A stretch of 64,000 nt of DNA, from positions 62,001 through 126,000 of the forward strand of contig BQMF02000175.1 of the NCBI GenBank assembly GCA_027922465.2, given 5' to 3'. Source of the DNA: Turritopsis dohrnii (Eukaryota > Cnidaria > Hydrozoa > Anthoathecata > Oceaniidae). This document shows, piece after piece, positions 22,801 to 35,669 of the stretch. The number at the start of each line of letters is the position of its first letter. Within the stretch, counting starts at the first letter, position 1. The notes beneath the pieces were generated by a model. That model was not told where the DNA came from. It saw nothing but the letters and a program-made list of their open reading frames with translations, and did not search any database. Position numbers and translations under genes: made by a program.

Positions 22801-25800
22801 GTCTTTTAACGATTCCAAGCTACGAGATTTACTGGTCGAATCCATCAACAGAGACTTCTGTGACGCATCATCCTCGAGAATTAAAATGCTATCCAAGGAC
22901 GGTTTGTGCTTATGCTTCTTCTTCCATCGCTTTTCTTTCTTGTCCTGCCGAGTAAAAAAGCAACCTCGTCATCATTCTTCCTATATGTAATTAGGCCAAT
23001 GCAGGTTAAATTTGTGTTAAAGCAGCACAAACATGGAATTCCTTTTATAAAAATCTATCTATTAAGAAATTTTACGATGGATATTAAGATAGGTTACCAT
23101 GGAAACTCTTAAAATCATCTTTAATACAATTTACATACGAACTTAAGTATATTTTTTTTTCTTTGGTGATGTATCGGCATGTTAGCATTTCTTCATGGGT
23201 GCAGCTGATATAATGTCTATTGAATAATCTTGACGAGGTATATCAGGACACACAAACCAAAAACTTGATTTAGTCAGCAAAATGGAACAGACGATCAATG
23301 AACACAATGGTTTACACAAGATCACACTAAACCCCTATCAAATTTACTCATCGCGACAGGGGAAATTAAAAAGCATTTTTTGCTGACTTAACCCCCGCTT
23401 TGAAGAAGATCGCAATGAGCCAACTTCCAATTCCTCATCTGAATATTCGATCAACCTCCTCATCCCTTTTCGACAGCATGAAACAAGAGGATTGCAGACG
23501 ACTCGTCCCAGTCTCTATGACATTCGACGCAAAAGAGGGACTGAGAACGAAATTGCTGGTTAACAAACGGACTCAATAAAAGTATGAAAACAATACCGGT
23601 CCGTGAAGCCTGAACCAGATGGAAATGTTTATCCAATCTCGAACATATCGGTTTGTTTGTTTGTTTCGCTGTCTGTCTGTCACACAAAATGTCGTTTAAT
23701 CAAACGGGGGTTAGGCAGGAGCAAACATCTCCCCTCAGGAATAAATGATGTTTACTGGAGGGACCGCGTGGACGACCACTTTTTATTGTGGTTGTTCCGT
23801 GAACCTCGCAGAGCGTTTGAAACACAAACTACAATCTCAGAACATAAGAAAGAATGTTCATCTAGAAAAAATTAAAAAGGATTATAATATCATTTATCTC
23901 ATTTTCATATGTTGTTATTCTGACTATTTACACTACAATTAATAATTTATTGTTATTATATAAGTTTAAAACTTTATCTGGTTTATACATCACGGTATGT
24001 CAATAATACTATTAAGAAGTATCATTTGCGTGTAATTGACCAACCTTGTCCGGTGAAGGTGTTCCCGCGTTAGATTGGTTAGCGACATTGCGACTCTTCT
24101 TCTCCATTAGGTATTCCTTCGCTTTCGTATTTAACGAACGCTTCGGCGCATGCGCAACGGATGTTTCTTTTTCGTTGTTTTCCTAGAACACGAGTAAAAA
24201 AACGTTAGCATGGGTGGACTTTGAGTTACAAACTCTCATTTTTATTATATGATGAAAAGAATAGGTAACACATTTAAGATAATAAACTGTTATATGTGAA
24301 GCTGAGGGTTGCACTATGCTGATGTCAGTAGAAATAGAACAATTGAGAAATGATCTGGCTGCAGCTGTTTATCATAACAAAGCGCTCAAACAATGTTAAA
24401 AAATGACTGGCTCTCTCGTGGAGATTATCTCACAAGAAAACTGCTGGCACACTTTTTTTCTCAACATTATGCTCGACATTTTGCTAACAAGAACACTGAC
24501 CATGCAAGATAATTCACAGACCATCTATGATTTCGTATTACAACGTGCAACAGGAATACGTTTCCCGTTCGGAAATCCGATATTCACTTGAACACATTCA
24601 TACAGAGGAATATAATGTCTTGAAAAGAACACATAAAAACGAATTCCGGTGGTGAGTAGGTACGAAACGGAATGGAAACACAACACTCTGAAGAAAGATG
24701 TAACAAACTCGACTTACTCGTTTCATGCCTGTTGTCACATACACTAAAGTAAATTAAATAAAGGACTATAGGTGTGGAAGAGGTAAAGTGACCACGGCTC
24801 AGAAAAGGCTGCAGTAATACAATGAAACAAAAAAACTATAATAAACACTCTACCATTTTCTTTGCCTAGCGTTGATTTCTGATTGGATTTCGTGAGGCGT
24901 AAATGCCCCATAACTGAATCGTCCAATGCAGTGATGGATACTAGAAACGAATTTCGTCAGCATGCAACAGTGGATAAAGAATACTGAAGGAGGTTTTACC
25001 AAGGCGCAACATTCGTAAAGATTTAAGCAAAAGATCGAACTCAAAAAATCTTCAAATCAAGTGGTGAAATATGTAAGGTTGATGTAATAGACTAATACGC
25101 TGATTGGTAGAGCTCAATCACATGTGTCAATCAACAAATCAAAGAAAATAATTTGCTTACAAGAATTATATTTACTCTTTTTCTTTTCTTCTGGTCCTAG
25201 AATGGCCTGACGAGCCTATATTAAAAAAAAAAACAGTTGACGTACACGTTTCTATTTGTCCGTGAAGCTTTGACAAAAGGAGAGTTAGGCCCTTACAGTC
25301 TGTGGAATGTTGGCCGCGTGGTTTTCTAAAATCAAACGCTTCAAATGTTGTGTCCAATCCTTTTTAACTTCAAAACTTTTTGCCTAAAACAAAGCGACTA
25401 AATATTTATTTTCTAATCTCACCAACCCTCTTTTTCAATGAAAACATCTTGATAAAAAGCATCTGAATTATCGAGACAGTACAAAACGAAAAACTTACGA
25501 CGATTGTATAGTTGACTTTCTGATTGTCGAATCGCATGATTTGAAAAGCTAACGGATCTTTTGGTAAGGATTCCACAAGCATCATGTTAGAACACTAGAC
25601 AAGTAATCAGGCATTACAAAATTGTTGCAACCATCTGATTGGCTCTTCGAGTCGAATTTTCATTTACAAAAGAACCAATGAGAACACTTGAAATAATCAG
25701 GTAAGCCAATCAAAAATCTTTTAAGAGAAAAACATCTCTTACTTCAATCTTTTCTTTGAACTGGTACAACTTGTCTTCATTTTTCTTACATATCAATAGA

Positions 25801-28800
25801 AGCTTCTCGAATAAGTACATGATGCGATCTCCTCGTGAACCGTGAACTTTGAACGTATTCTAAAAAATAAATCATTTGGTAAGGTCCTGGTCAAATTCAC
25901 CTTTTCATTCCGTCTCCTACATAATATCTGAGAAATAAACAGAAAGGCTGGCCATGGTAGACGTTTAAATGAAATAAATAACCACGCCTTTTTTTTTTAC
26001 CTCCAACACTAATCTGCCAGTCTCGAATACATCAATGGGCACATCAAGGTCAATGATTTTACTGAGGATGTGCTGAACTTTTGCAGCATTTTCGTGCAGT
26101 CGTTTCATCTCATTAATGTACTCTGCAACATCACTCATGGCGAGAACGGCCGTCTAAAATGTGTATGAAATGCATGTAAATACAGGTGTCTGGCTTAGTT
26201 CACATATGGCTGGACTATTCTGTCCATTGTTCCTCGTGAAAAAGTGCTGAAAAAAAAGATTCAAATAAAACGAAATGGAATGAGCTTAGTCGTATTTTCC
26301 AGGATGGTGGGGGTGGAGATGGCGTTGGGATAAGGTGTTCTTCATCGTTTGGACAATTTCAGTAAGAACACAGGAAAGCTTTTAACCTTATCAATCCGAA
26401 ATCATGCAAATCATCCGAAATTATGAACTTACATTGAGCGTGTCATACCCATCTTCATCTCCATCATATTTTTTCAGAATATCCTGTGAAGATGTAAACA
26501 ATATCATTTCATAACATGTGTTTATATATCTTGCGTGCGGCCAACCCAACCAGACAGAAACAGAAAAGAACATCACAAAACAAGCTATGGTCACACTAAC
26601 TCACTAACATAAACTGCAGAAGCTCTACGTTTAGCATCGTTCATAAGCTGTAACAAACCCTGAAGGAAACTTTTGAAAGCAAACATCGATACAAACGCGA
26701 TACATACTCGAAACAGTAAGTGATATTTCATGATCCTTTGAACAGGCTTCAACAAGTAACTTTCTAGCGGTAATGCATGACCAACTAACTTTTGACGTTC
26801 CTGACAAAAAAACCAAACAACAAACATCATTGAAGACCTTGAAAACAAACGTTTTCTTTGCTAATAGAATCATCTTGATTGAAAAGCAACCTAGTGCCTG
26901 TGTCTTCTGTCATCTGTGCTTTCAAAGGTTTATTAATACAAAGAGTTTAACTGCAAAAAATATAACTTTTGTTTGATCAAATTCTTTGAATGAAAGAGTT
27001 CTTTTCACCACACCCACGTTGTCATGGAAACCTGATGCAAACAATACAGAAAGTAGGGGAAAATGCTTACCACGAAGAAATGCTGAATGCCTGGATCCTG
27101 CATTATGATAGCAAAAAAGGTTGACGCCCTAAAAAATGACAACAATGATTATTTAGCTTGAAACAAGAATGTGAGACTCCTTGTGGAGACCTACAATGAC
27201 TCAATATGGGTACGATTTATGAGTTAAACCAACCATATCTACAAATTTCTGCAATGTTGTGTACTTTCTTATTTCATCTGAGTTCATTAAAAACATTAAA
27301 AGGTTTTCTGGCAGGGGAATATTTCACTTACTCAGGGTAATTGGTACAATACTTGACATAATGATGATTAAAACCGCGAGCCTAAAATCAAACAAGTTAA
27401 AATAAGATTTTTGTTTTTCTTTAGATTTTTTTTCAATTATTGAACGACTTAGGACACTATACCTAAATCCCTGTGTTTTATCCACATGTGGACAATACCA
27501 CTACTAGAAAACCCAATCCAAAAATGAAAGTATAACAATTCATATGTTGTTTTTGTACCTTACTGGCATTGAAGCTGAATGTGGTACGGGGTAAGCACAA
27601 CTTCGAAGAATTACCTTTTCTATGAAAACCATTGCAAGTTGTATGGGATCGATCTCAAAATCAACTGTTTCACACTGTTCAAGTTGGTACAACACATCCC
27701 TGGAATATACAAGAGTGTAAAAACAATCTTCTTTTAGTACGTGAATTTTGATAACCAGTACTTATGAATATTGAAGTACACACTTGTTAAACTCGTAAAT
27801 GTCTTCTAAGTTTCCAAATATACTTTCAACATCTAGTTCCATTTGTTGTTTTAGATGATAGATGTACCCCTAAACACATACAAGTACATAACTGATGTCC
27901 TATTCAAAGCATGGTTGAAAAATACTTTGAAAAGCAATATCACACTGGCATGCTTACTTCAATGACTTCTTGTAAATCATTAACGTAGGATTTTTCAGTC
28001 ATAAATATTTCTCGACAAACCATTTGAATAGGCGAAAATGATGCACGACCATCTGGACTTGGTGTGAAAGGTGAACGAGGATTTAACATAAGGCTATCAT
28101 GTTTCGGAGTCTCTATAGCACTAATTTCGTGAAGATCTAGAGGAGGTGGCATGGATTTGTTAAAAGAAGTATCAGCATTATTTTCTGTATGTTGTTCATC
28201 TGTTTTAAAAGGAGTACCACATGTAGAACTGTCAATAGACAGTGAAGATTCATTTAGTGGCATATTGTGTGGAGATATTTCACCGAGATCATTTTGCAAA
28301 TCAATTGGTGCGGCGTTCATGTTATTTCTTCCAATATTAAAAATTTCATTTAGTTCGTCAGTAGAAAATGAAGTTGCTGTTGGTGTCAGACAGGTACTAA
28401 AACGATCAAGACACACAGAGCTTCTATCTACACGATGCAGATCTGCAACCTCGAAAGACTTCCGTCGAGACAAGTCATCTTCCTGTTGTTTGTGCTCCCT
28501 CGCAGTAGGTGACGTTGGCGACTTTATCAAATCTAAATTGCAAAAACAATAAAAGTCAAGAAGTGTGATGAAAATTTTTCCTGCTTCTAGCGTATATCAG
28601 ACCACTTGAAACAAATTTGTTTTTTCTTTAATAATTTAGACAGTTAGTACGCTATTCATTTCATAAAATATAGATACCTTTCAGTTAAAATATTGAAAGT
28701 GTGTCACATTAAAGTCTCACTGTTAAACAATACTTGTGAGAAATTGTCAATGAATCATAGCCAGTCAATTATTCAAAAACACGTAAGTGTTTTCTTTCAT

Positions 28801-29014
28801 GTTGTAAAAACAATAATAGTTCATTTTAACTTTAGTTACCGTGACATTTCATCTCACCTAGAGGGTTACTATGTCTGTCGGATGCAGTATAATATGGCTG
28901 CGTGTAACTAGACTTGAAGTTTGTCACAACTGAAGCCATGTTTTTCCATATTGAATTTCCACCAGATACATCAGATACAGATCTTCGAACTTTTCTTTTG
29001 TGCTTAGTCAGCAT
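19867..29014 (-). CDS. PLEKHG-type Rho guanine-nucleotide exchange factor (DH-PH), 17 exons, 1502 aa
   Basis: Activates Rho-family GTPases by GDP release through its DH domain, probably at actin-rich cell cortex. Exons in transcript order: 29014-28858, 28532-27958, 27869-27784, 27699-27615, 27381-27332, 27128-27071, 26800-26708, 26483-26433, 26153-26001, 25859-25743, 25594-25499, 25383-25297, 25215-25161, 24743-24718, 24182-24045, 22944-22768 and 22371-19867. All phases agree (4509 nt). DH is at about 219-425: [31 protein letters not shown] and the core [15 protein letters not shown] is at about 435-540: [31 protein letters not shown], and the family hallmark [16 protein letters not shown] Ser/Arg-rich, probably disordered tail of some 900 aa follows, mostly in one exon. 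Domain order and PH signature match PLEKHG1-3. The first exon has an in-frame stop shortly upstream of its ATG; other first exons may be used. Confidence 0.93.
20850..20931 (-). repeat. 21-bp coding minisatellite in the GEF tail (PEHNNNR repeats)
   Basis: Three near-identical 21-bp units plus a diverged fourth encode tandem PEHNNNR in the disordered tail. In-frame unit length means copy number can change without breaking the protein. Confidence 0.9.
24718..24743 (-). other. 26-nt micro-exon of the PLEKHG-like gene
   Basis: The exons on either side are in phases that cannot be joined directly (one ends with a single base, the next begins in phase 0). This 26-nt segment has an acceptor TTTACTTTAG and a strong donor CGA|GTAAGT and restores the frame exactly. 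It encodes LYVTTGMKR between the PH domain and the tail. I found no other segment in the 1-kb intron that does so. Confidence 0.7.
26609..26659 (-). other. Candidate alternative 51-nt exon within the DH domain
   Basis: Lies between the exon ending in KYHLLFR and the 51-nt exon encoding [17 protein letters not shown]. It has a good acceptor (TTTCCTTCAG) and a plausible donor (TAT|GTTAGT). It is also exactly 51 nt and phase 0 at both ends, encoding [17 protein letters not shown]. The annotated exon fits the DH family and this one does not resemble it. It could be a mutually exclusive or cassette exon, or chance. Confidence 0.3.
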
Positions 29015-30371
29015 TTCATTTATTTATTTATAAATATTTCACCCTTTTAAACTATGGACAACATTTTTATATCAGGAACTTGTTAAAAAACCAACAAGAA
29101 CAATAACATGAAACAAAACAAGAACATGAACCTTCTACAAAAATAACAATATACTGAAGTAAAGTGTGATATTTTTATTATGAAGACACTTCTTGTGAAG
29201 TTTATTTTAGCAAGGGATTAAGAGAAGAGAAGTAAAAGCTAACAGTGGACAAAACCTTGTAATTTGGAAATGTAAAAATTGAAAGAAAAAAAAAAAACTT
29301 AATAGGATTATAATATTATTCCTAAAGACACTTCCTTTAGAATGTTTTCATGTGGAACAAAATGAATACATTTAAAATATACAAAGTTATCAAATCTTAA
29401 AAAAAAAAACTACAAACATTACCTTTTTTCTGTAGAAAAAAGAAGAAACTGTTGCAAAATGCATTCACTGTAAACTTTGATGAAACATAAAAAAAACCTG
29501 TCCCTTGAAAGCATTTTAATTTGTCGTTGAATTGCATGCAAATTTGAATTTAATCTGCTGATATGTAGTGTAATTATTGTAACATTTTTTCATTCATCCA
29601 ACAAAAGAAAATGTTAGAATTGTAGATTTAGAGAACAGAGAAAAAAATATCAAATTGCAGAAAGTAATTGCTTTCGTATATACAAGTTAATTACTTAATA
29701 ACATCAGAATTTGTGAGAAACAAGCTTCATACTATTATAGCCTCTTTGCAGAGATTTATGATGAAATGTAAACATAAACTAACCTGTAGTGTAAACAGTG
29801 ACTTAATTTACGTAATTCACTAAACCGTCACAAAGTTGAGAAAAATTAAAACGGAACTTACATCATTGAAAACACAACTTTTTTTGCTGGTAGATGTGTA
29901 AACAAGGGATTTATTACACTTTTAAGCAGAGGGTAAAGGGGATACAATCATAGCTTAAGAAATGTAGTCAACGGACTCTCTCATTGCGAAGACTCACATA
30001 TTAAAGTGGAGAAGGCATTAACATCATAACTAAATAAACACATTCGATTAGTGATCAGGCAAACATCAGTTTGATAAAAATAATAATATCAACAAAAATG
30101 ATGATTTTGTGATTTTTCACAGATGTTAGGTAAGATACATTCCCAAACAAAACAAGTTGCTTCCGAAAAGCAAAATATTATTGCATGATGCTTAATCCAG
30201 AAACGTCATATCAGGTAACTCACTACACATTCAGAATTTTGAACAAATCAATGACTAAAAAATGAATGAATACTGGGTATCATTCGAAACAATTTCAATC
30301 AGATTAATAATATTAATTGACTTTCATCTGTTTAAGCTACAAAAAAAAACACTTTCTTATTCTTAACTTAC

Positions 30372-30405
30372 AAAAGAAGTCATCAAGTGGTGATGGTTCA
30401 TTCAT
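30372..30405 (-). other. Candidate alternative first coding exon of the GEF
   Basis: ATG at 30405 begins MNEPSPLDDFF and ends in a strong donor (TTTT|GTAAGT) after 34 nt. That phase joins in frame to the acceptor at 28532 (giving Y-LIKSPTSP). An acceptor-like TTGAGCTTCTAG lies about 45 bases upstream, so it could also be an internal exon of a longer 5' leader. Confidence 0.35.
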
Positions 30406-32107
30406 AGAGCTTGTAATCAAATCTTTTAAACAGAGACTCCCTAGAAGCTCAAAAGAAACACCAGTTCATTGATGGTATTGATGGCAATTATAATTGCAAG
30501 TATAGCATTCCTTCATTTCTCGATAGAAGCAAGTAAGAAAGTCAAAAAAAAAATGTTTTATAACATCACAGTGAACAATTTTTTCGAAAATTCACCTTAT
30601 GAATTGTAGAAGCAAATTTTGTAGATTTGAAAATCTTTTATGTTTTATAAATCTCATTATGAAACCGATATCAACTTGTCAACTCAAGCTTGCAACTTTG
30701 CCACGCTTAAGATTTTCTTTTCCTAGACTCAATTTCGCCTGTAAAATTTATGTGGCTGATTTCTTATATCATTATCACTAAAATCTTATTGTTAACATCA
30801 CTCAAATCCATCACTTGTCTTTTTATAAAAGTTTTATGAAATTAATACGACAGTGTAAACACGACTTTATGCATCATGATGAAAATAAAAAACACTCTAA
30901 CTGTCAGAACTAATCATGTAAGTAATTCAAGTAGACCCTATCAATTTTCACCCATACACAATGGTATGCATAAAGACAACACTCACATTATAAAAACTCG
31001 TGGTGGATAGAAAGTTAAAATAATCACAACAAAACTAAAATTACAATATCCTTATAGTGTTTTTATTGATTTTTTTTTTTACATGAAAATTTTAATCGAA
31101 ATGAGAATTCTGATTTCATAAACTTTAACAGAGCTCTGTTGCCATGGATATGTTTCACTTCTAATCTCCATAAGAGGATCATCTTAAATCCTATAAACTT
31201 TATGTTATATCTTAATTTTGATTGGATCAACAAACAAATTGATAATTGGCCAGAAAGGACACAGTAAGTGCAGTAAAACACTTGTTCGACTGTATTAGAT
31301 GGTTGCCAATGATGCAGAGATCTGAAGAAGCTATTTACAGTCATAATAAAACTACTTAAAAAAATTAACCAGAAGTAACCTTGATAACTAGTAGAGCACA
31401 CAAATCAGGTAGAGTGTAGAATTCGTGAAATGTAACAGGAGATATCGTTTGTAAAACAGGAGATGTCAGAAAAAGTTCCCCAAGCATAGATAAATAACAC
31501 AACAATAATACTCATATCAAAATCAAATAAGTTTGAAATTTTACATCTATTTCGTTTATCATGAAACAATAGTTTAGCGATCCAAAACATCCACAATTTT
31601 ATTAGTCTTTTCAGTCTTTAAACTCAGTTCTTGGACAGCAAGAATAAGCCCAAGCAAAATAATCCAATTTGTGAATCAAGCTTCATCGTCATCATACAAA
31701 TCAAAATTTTCATAAACATACAACAATAGTTCTACCATTATGGATTAACGTACCACCTTCCTGACTCTTGCAATTTGTTCATTTAGGTGAAAACAATAAA
31801 AAGGAAATGCAATTCTAAAGAATGCTATTACCGATTAAAATTTGTCATTAATTACCATCTCGTTCTTCATTAATAATAACTTTGATTACACTTATAAGCA
31901 GAAGAACAATACTATCACAAAAACAAATGTTTCTAAGGAAGAATATTTTGAAAGTCAATGCCATATCAAATCAGTACAAAAATCATTTATCAGAGAAAAA
32001 AAATGTTAGGAAACATATTGAACATCAAAAACGTCATGAGAGTTTTAGAGCCACAAAAACCAAGTAGGACAAGTAAAACGAAATACACTTATTAAACACT
32101 TAAACCT

Positions 32108-32188
32108 TCATACCAAATCATAACAGTATTCATCAAATTCATATGGGACACACACATCAGGAGTTTCGAAAAACTTATAAAAGTCAAG
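32108..32188 (-). other. Exon-like segment of unknown gene membership
   Basis: After a strong acceptor (CCTTTTTTTCAG) the frame reads DFYKFFETPDV and VPYEFDEYCYDLV, then stops. A donor (TTG|GTATGA) just before the last codon would make it a 75-nt, phase 0 internal exon. Neither phase joins to the phase 1 acceptor at 28532. It may be a terminal exon of another minus-strand transcript. The product is not recognised. Confidence 0.3.
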
Positions 32189-34555
32189 CTGAAAAAAAGG
32201 ATTCCAATTTCCTGAAAGCAGAGTATCGGTTCCGTTGTTCACTTAACAAAATAATTTTATCTACATCATCAACGATTTGAGAGATGACAAGGATGAATTA
32301 TTAAATATTACAAAATATGTTGATTGCTGGAGATAATTACACTGCGTGCATTTTAGATGTTGTGGCCGTCTGTCATAATAGAAAAACAGTTAAATATAAC
32401 ACAAACTGGTGATTAAGCTTAATTAGTATTAATTGTGTAAAGTCAGTATAGACTAAAGTAACACAGTTTCGTGTCAAGGAACCACTCTTTAATTCTCGTA
32501 ATTCTTCTAAAGAATATAGAAGCAATGTCACAAAGTTTGATATAGTTAGACAAATGAATGTCTATTTTTCCAAACTTAAATTAAGTTAAAGTAAGTACGT
32601 ACTTCACATAAGATCTTAAAACACACAAGCCTTGCTTTATTTATACACCATTAAACTATTTCGTATAAACTGCAACTCATATATTATTCTTGGTGATGTA
32701 AAGAAGACGTTTCAACTCCACTTATGGATAAAAGACAAAAACAACAAAAAAAATTCTGCTGTATATTATCATTTGATCGAACTGTGACTGAATAAACAAT
32801 GTCCAAAACAAAACACATAACGGAATCCATCAACAAAACGGCACTGCAAACAATCACGACCAGTTTCCCTGTTTAAGGAAGGATGTTTAGAAAGGATGCT
32901 TTCTGCACATACAGAAGAAGATCAATCGTCATCCAATAAAACTAATCAAAAGTTAAGCTTTATGTTAGAGGCTCATGAGATAATCTACATTTTATTTCAA
33001 GAATGGTTAATGTTCAAGTTTATTATCCTTTTTCAATAAAGTTTCGATCAATTAAATATATGATAAGTCAACTGTCACCATCAAGTTCAAACCTTCAGAA
33101 CTGTTAAAAAATTCACTGACATCAATCAATTTACTTAATTCTTTTAATTATATCAAAGTATGGGAACAGTAAAAGAAACATGCTTGATTTAATAATATTA
33201 ACCCTACCACTAATGAAGCTTCATTCATCTAGAACCGTGCCTTATATTTAATTACCAAACAGCTACCAACATGTCTGGAGTTAAGCTGGTTAAAACACCT
33301 ACCAGAAACAGTTTATGGAGTATATTTGAAATTCACCGTAATATGAATTATAAAATTTTATGTTGTGAAACTGGTAGAAGTACAATGGAACATTGCAAAG
33401 TATTAATATTTGAATGTATTTCTGATCTAGCCAATAACCCAACTTAAGCAATATTAATTTCATCTGGAAGAACACCACAAAGAAGGAAGGGAAAAGAAAT
33501 ACTAACTATTTAGTGAACCCCCTCCCCAAAAAGATTGTCATTTGCTTTTACTATGGATAAGAATGAATTAACTTTTCAAAAAGTTAACAACGATTATAGA
33601 AGTAGCATAATACATGTCTTACCACACTTAGATTTTAGATTTTGACATTATACAAACAAAATTGTCATTATTGAATCCACATTAATCATAAATTGGGAAA
33701 TATATTTTCATACATCCCATACTATGGTCTAAAACCCAAACACTAACAACTAGGTGTATGATGAATGAACAACAGAATACTTAAGAATACCTGCAAAGCC
33801 TTCAGGAACCGTATTGAAAGTTTTTAAAAAAGAAGCTTCAATATTATGAAAACAAACAACCCAATAACACTATAAAGACTGGATTCATATCAATAAAGTA
33901 AAAACACCTTGTAAAATTACAAATAATAACTAAAAATGATTCAACAATAAAATGCCAGGGAAACCTTCAGCCATCCTTCTTACTGCTATACTCTTCAGGC
34001 AAATTCTTAGTTGTAATAAACCAGCATGTGAATAAAAAAATAGTAAACATGATCTTGTGTATAAGAATTGAACTATTAATAAAAGCTTGTAAACTAAGAC
34101 TGCACAATCAAAAACTGATAGCATAACAATTTTAAAAAACACAAAATGATATTTCAAAAACATGTTCAACACAACAACTAACGTTAATAGTAGAAAAAAA
34201 ACCTTTAACAAAAGAGATGAGAAAAAAAAATAAAAAACTAATAACAATTTTTCAGAAACCACTTTCTACCTCTAACAGATTAACATGTATAAAAACTAAC
34301 AGAAACAATAACCCTATTATAAACGAAAACAAACTTTGAAATGATATTTTCCGAATTCTGTTTTCTTAACTGATTTATATTTCATGTAATGCATTATTGC
34401 TGATTAGTGACGCATGTTTTATAACTCAAAAAGAATCAATCGAAATGAAAGTGTCATTAAAAATTAATTACATAATGACAAAACATTGACAAAGCGAAAG
34501 GCTATAACAAAATATTAGTCTATTGGAAATGACGAAAATGAAAAAAGGAATCTAC

Positions 34556-34616
34556 CTTTCATTGCTTGGCCTAGCCGAACAAAATTCATTAGGGTGTTTC
34601 CAAACTCAGCAGCCAT
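34556..34616 (-). other. Candidate alternative first coding exon of the GEF
   Basis: ATG at 34616 begins MAAEFGNTLMNFVRLGQAMK and ends after 61 nt at a donor (AAAG|GTAGAT). The phase joins in frame to the 28532 exon (K-D-LIKS). The composition looks coding (amphipathic, few rare residues). The frame is open for a few codons upstream of the ATG, so an internal exon is also possible. Confidence 0.4.
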
Positions 34617-35592
34617 TTCAATGTTCGCAAAGCTTGACAAATCAACAAACAGGTAAATTTATTTTGAAGTATCTGTTCTGTAGTTAATTAATATCAACGC
34701 AAGACGTCAGCAAACAGTGGTCATAATCATAATTGATGAATGTATGAAAATAATTCTTCTCGTGTGAACATATTTTCCACATAACCACATTAAGATATCA
34801 CACAACGCAACTATTCTGAAACCTTGCAAGTTTCAAATTTTCTGAAATATGTCAGTTTTTTTATTATGTGATCCCTTAGCAAAATGTGAAAAAAGACGTG
34901 GCTAGAGTAAATGTCTGGAATTCTTAACAACCATTCCACGAAAACATTTTGAGAAAAAAATTTCTTGTTTATGCTGCCTCTTTATCTTGATTACATGATG
35001 AACAAAAAAGTTCTTAATTCTCTGTCGATTTGTACAAAGAATGATTTTTAAATAGGTATTATCGGAACATAAAGAGGCATGCAAAATTATAGATTAATAT
35101 ATTTTTGAGCAAATTCTGTACTCTAGTTACACGGCATTGGTGATGTTAAACTGATATCAAAAGAACATTGATTTCTTTTTTGGTCATGTTATTATGAACT
35201 GAACATAATAGTCAATACTGTTAAATTATATAGAAACATTAGCTTAGTTTAAAATCTAAATTGTTATCATGAGATGGTCTATAATACTACACCAATAATC
35301 TCTTTCCATATGGAGTCATGGTGATGTTCTATAACACTATTAAGTTTATAAGAAAGGCTTTTGTCTGAAAAATCTTAAATCTATACACAAAATAAAATAT
35401 CTTTAGAAGAAACGAAACAATTTAAACAAATCAACAGATAAAAAACGTGGGATCCACTCCTAGACATAGCCGTTATTTGCTGTAAGGTACAGCGTGGAAA
35501 CAATGATTTCCCAAAGAATTAGATTATAATAGAGCTGGTTTGAAATGACTCCAGTTATAACAAGTCGATTGATACAAAAGAAAAGCACCTAC

Positions 35593-35669
35593 CCTTAGTG
35601 GTGTCATCAATGATCTTATATGAGGCTGTAATGGGTATGTCATCACACTCTGTAAAACTTCTTGATGTC
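35593..35669 (-). other. Candidate 5' exon of the GEF (77 nt)
   Basis: Acceptor TTTTCTACATTATAG, donor AAGG|GTAGGT. The frame reads TSRSFTECDDIPITASYKII then DDTTK and ends in the same phase as the other 5' exons, so it can join 28532. It has no ATG in this frame and needs an upstream exon that I did not find. Confidence 0.4.

Larger units (their letters stand above)
29015..35592. other. AT-rich 5' region of the GEF, mostly intronic
   Basis: Apart from the candidate exons listed separately, this stretch is low-complexity AT-rich DNA with many A and T runs. No second gene and no transposon ends were recognised. It is best read as the intron(s) that lie between alternative 5' exons of the GEF. 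Confidence 0.35.

Noticed and set aside
24855..24926. Possible GEF exon ([19 protein letters not shown]) between the PH domain and the tail
   Set aside because: Open after an acceptor-like TTCAG, but its donor phase cannot join the 24182 exon; the 26-nt segment at 24718-24743 fits exactly.
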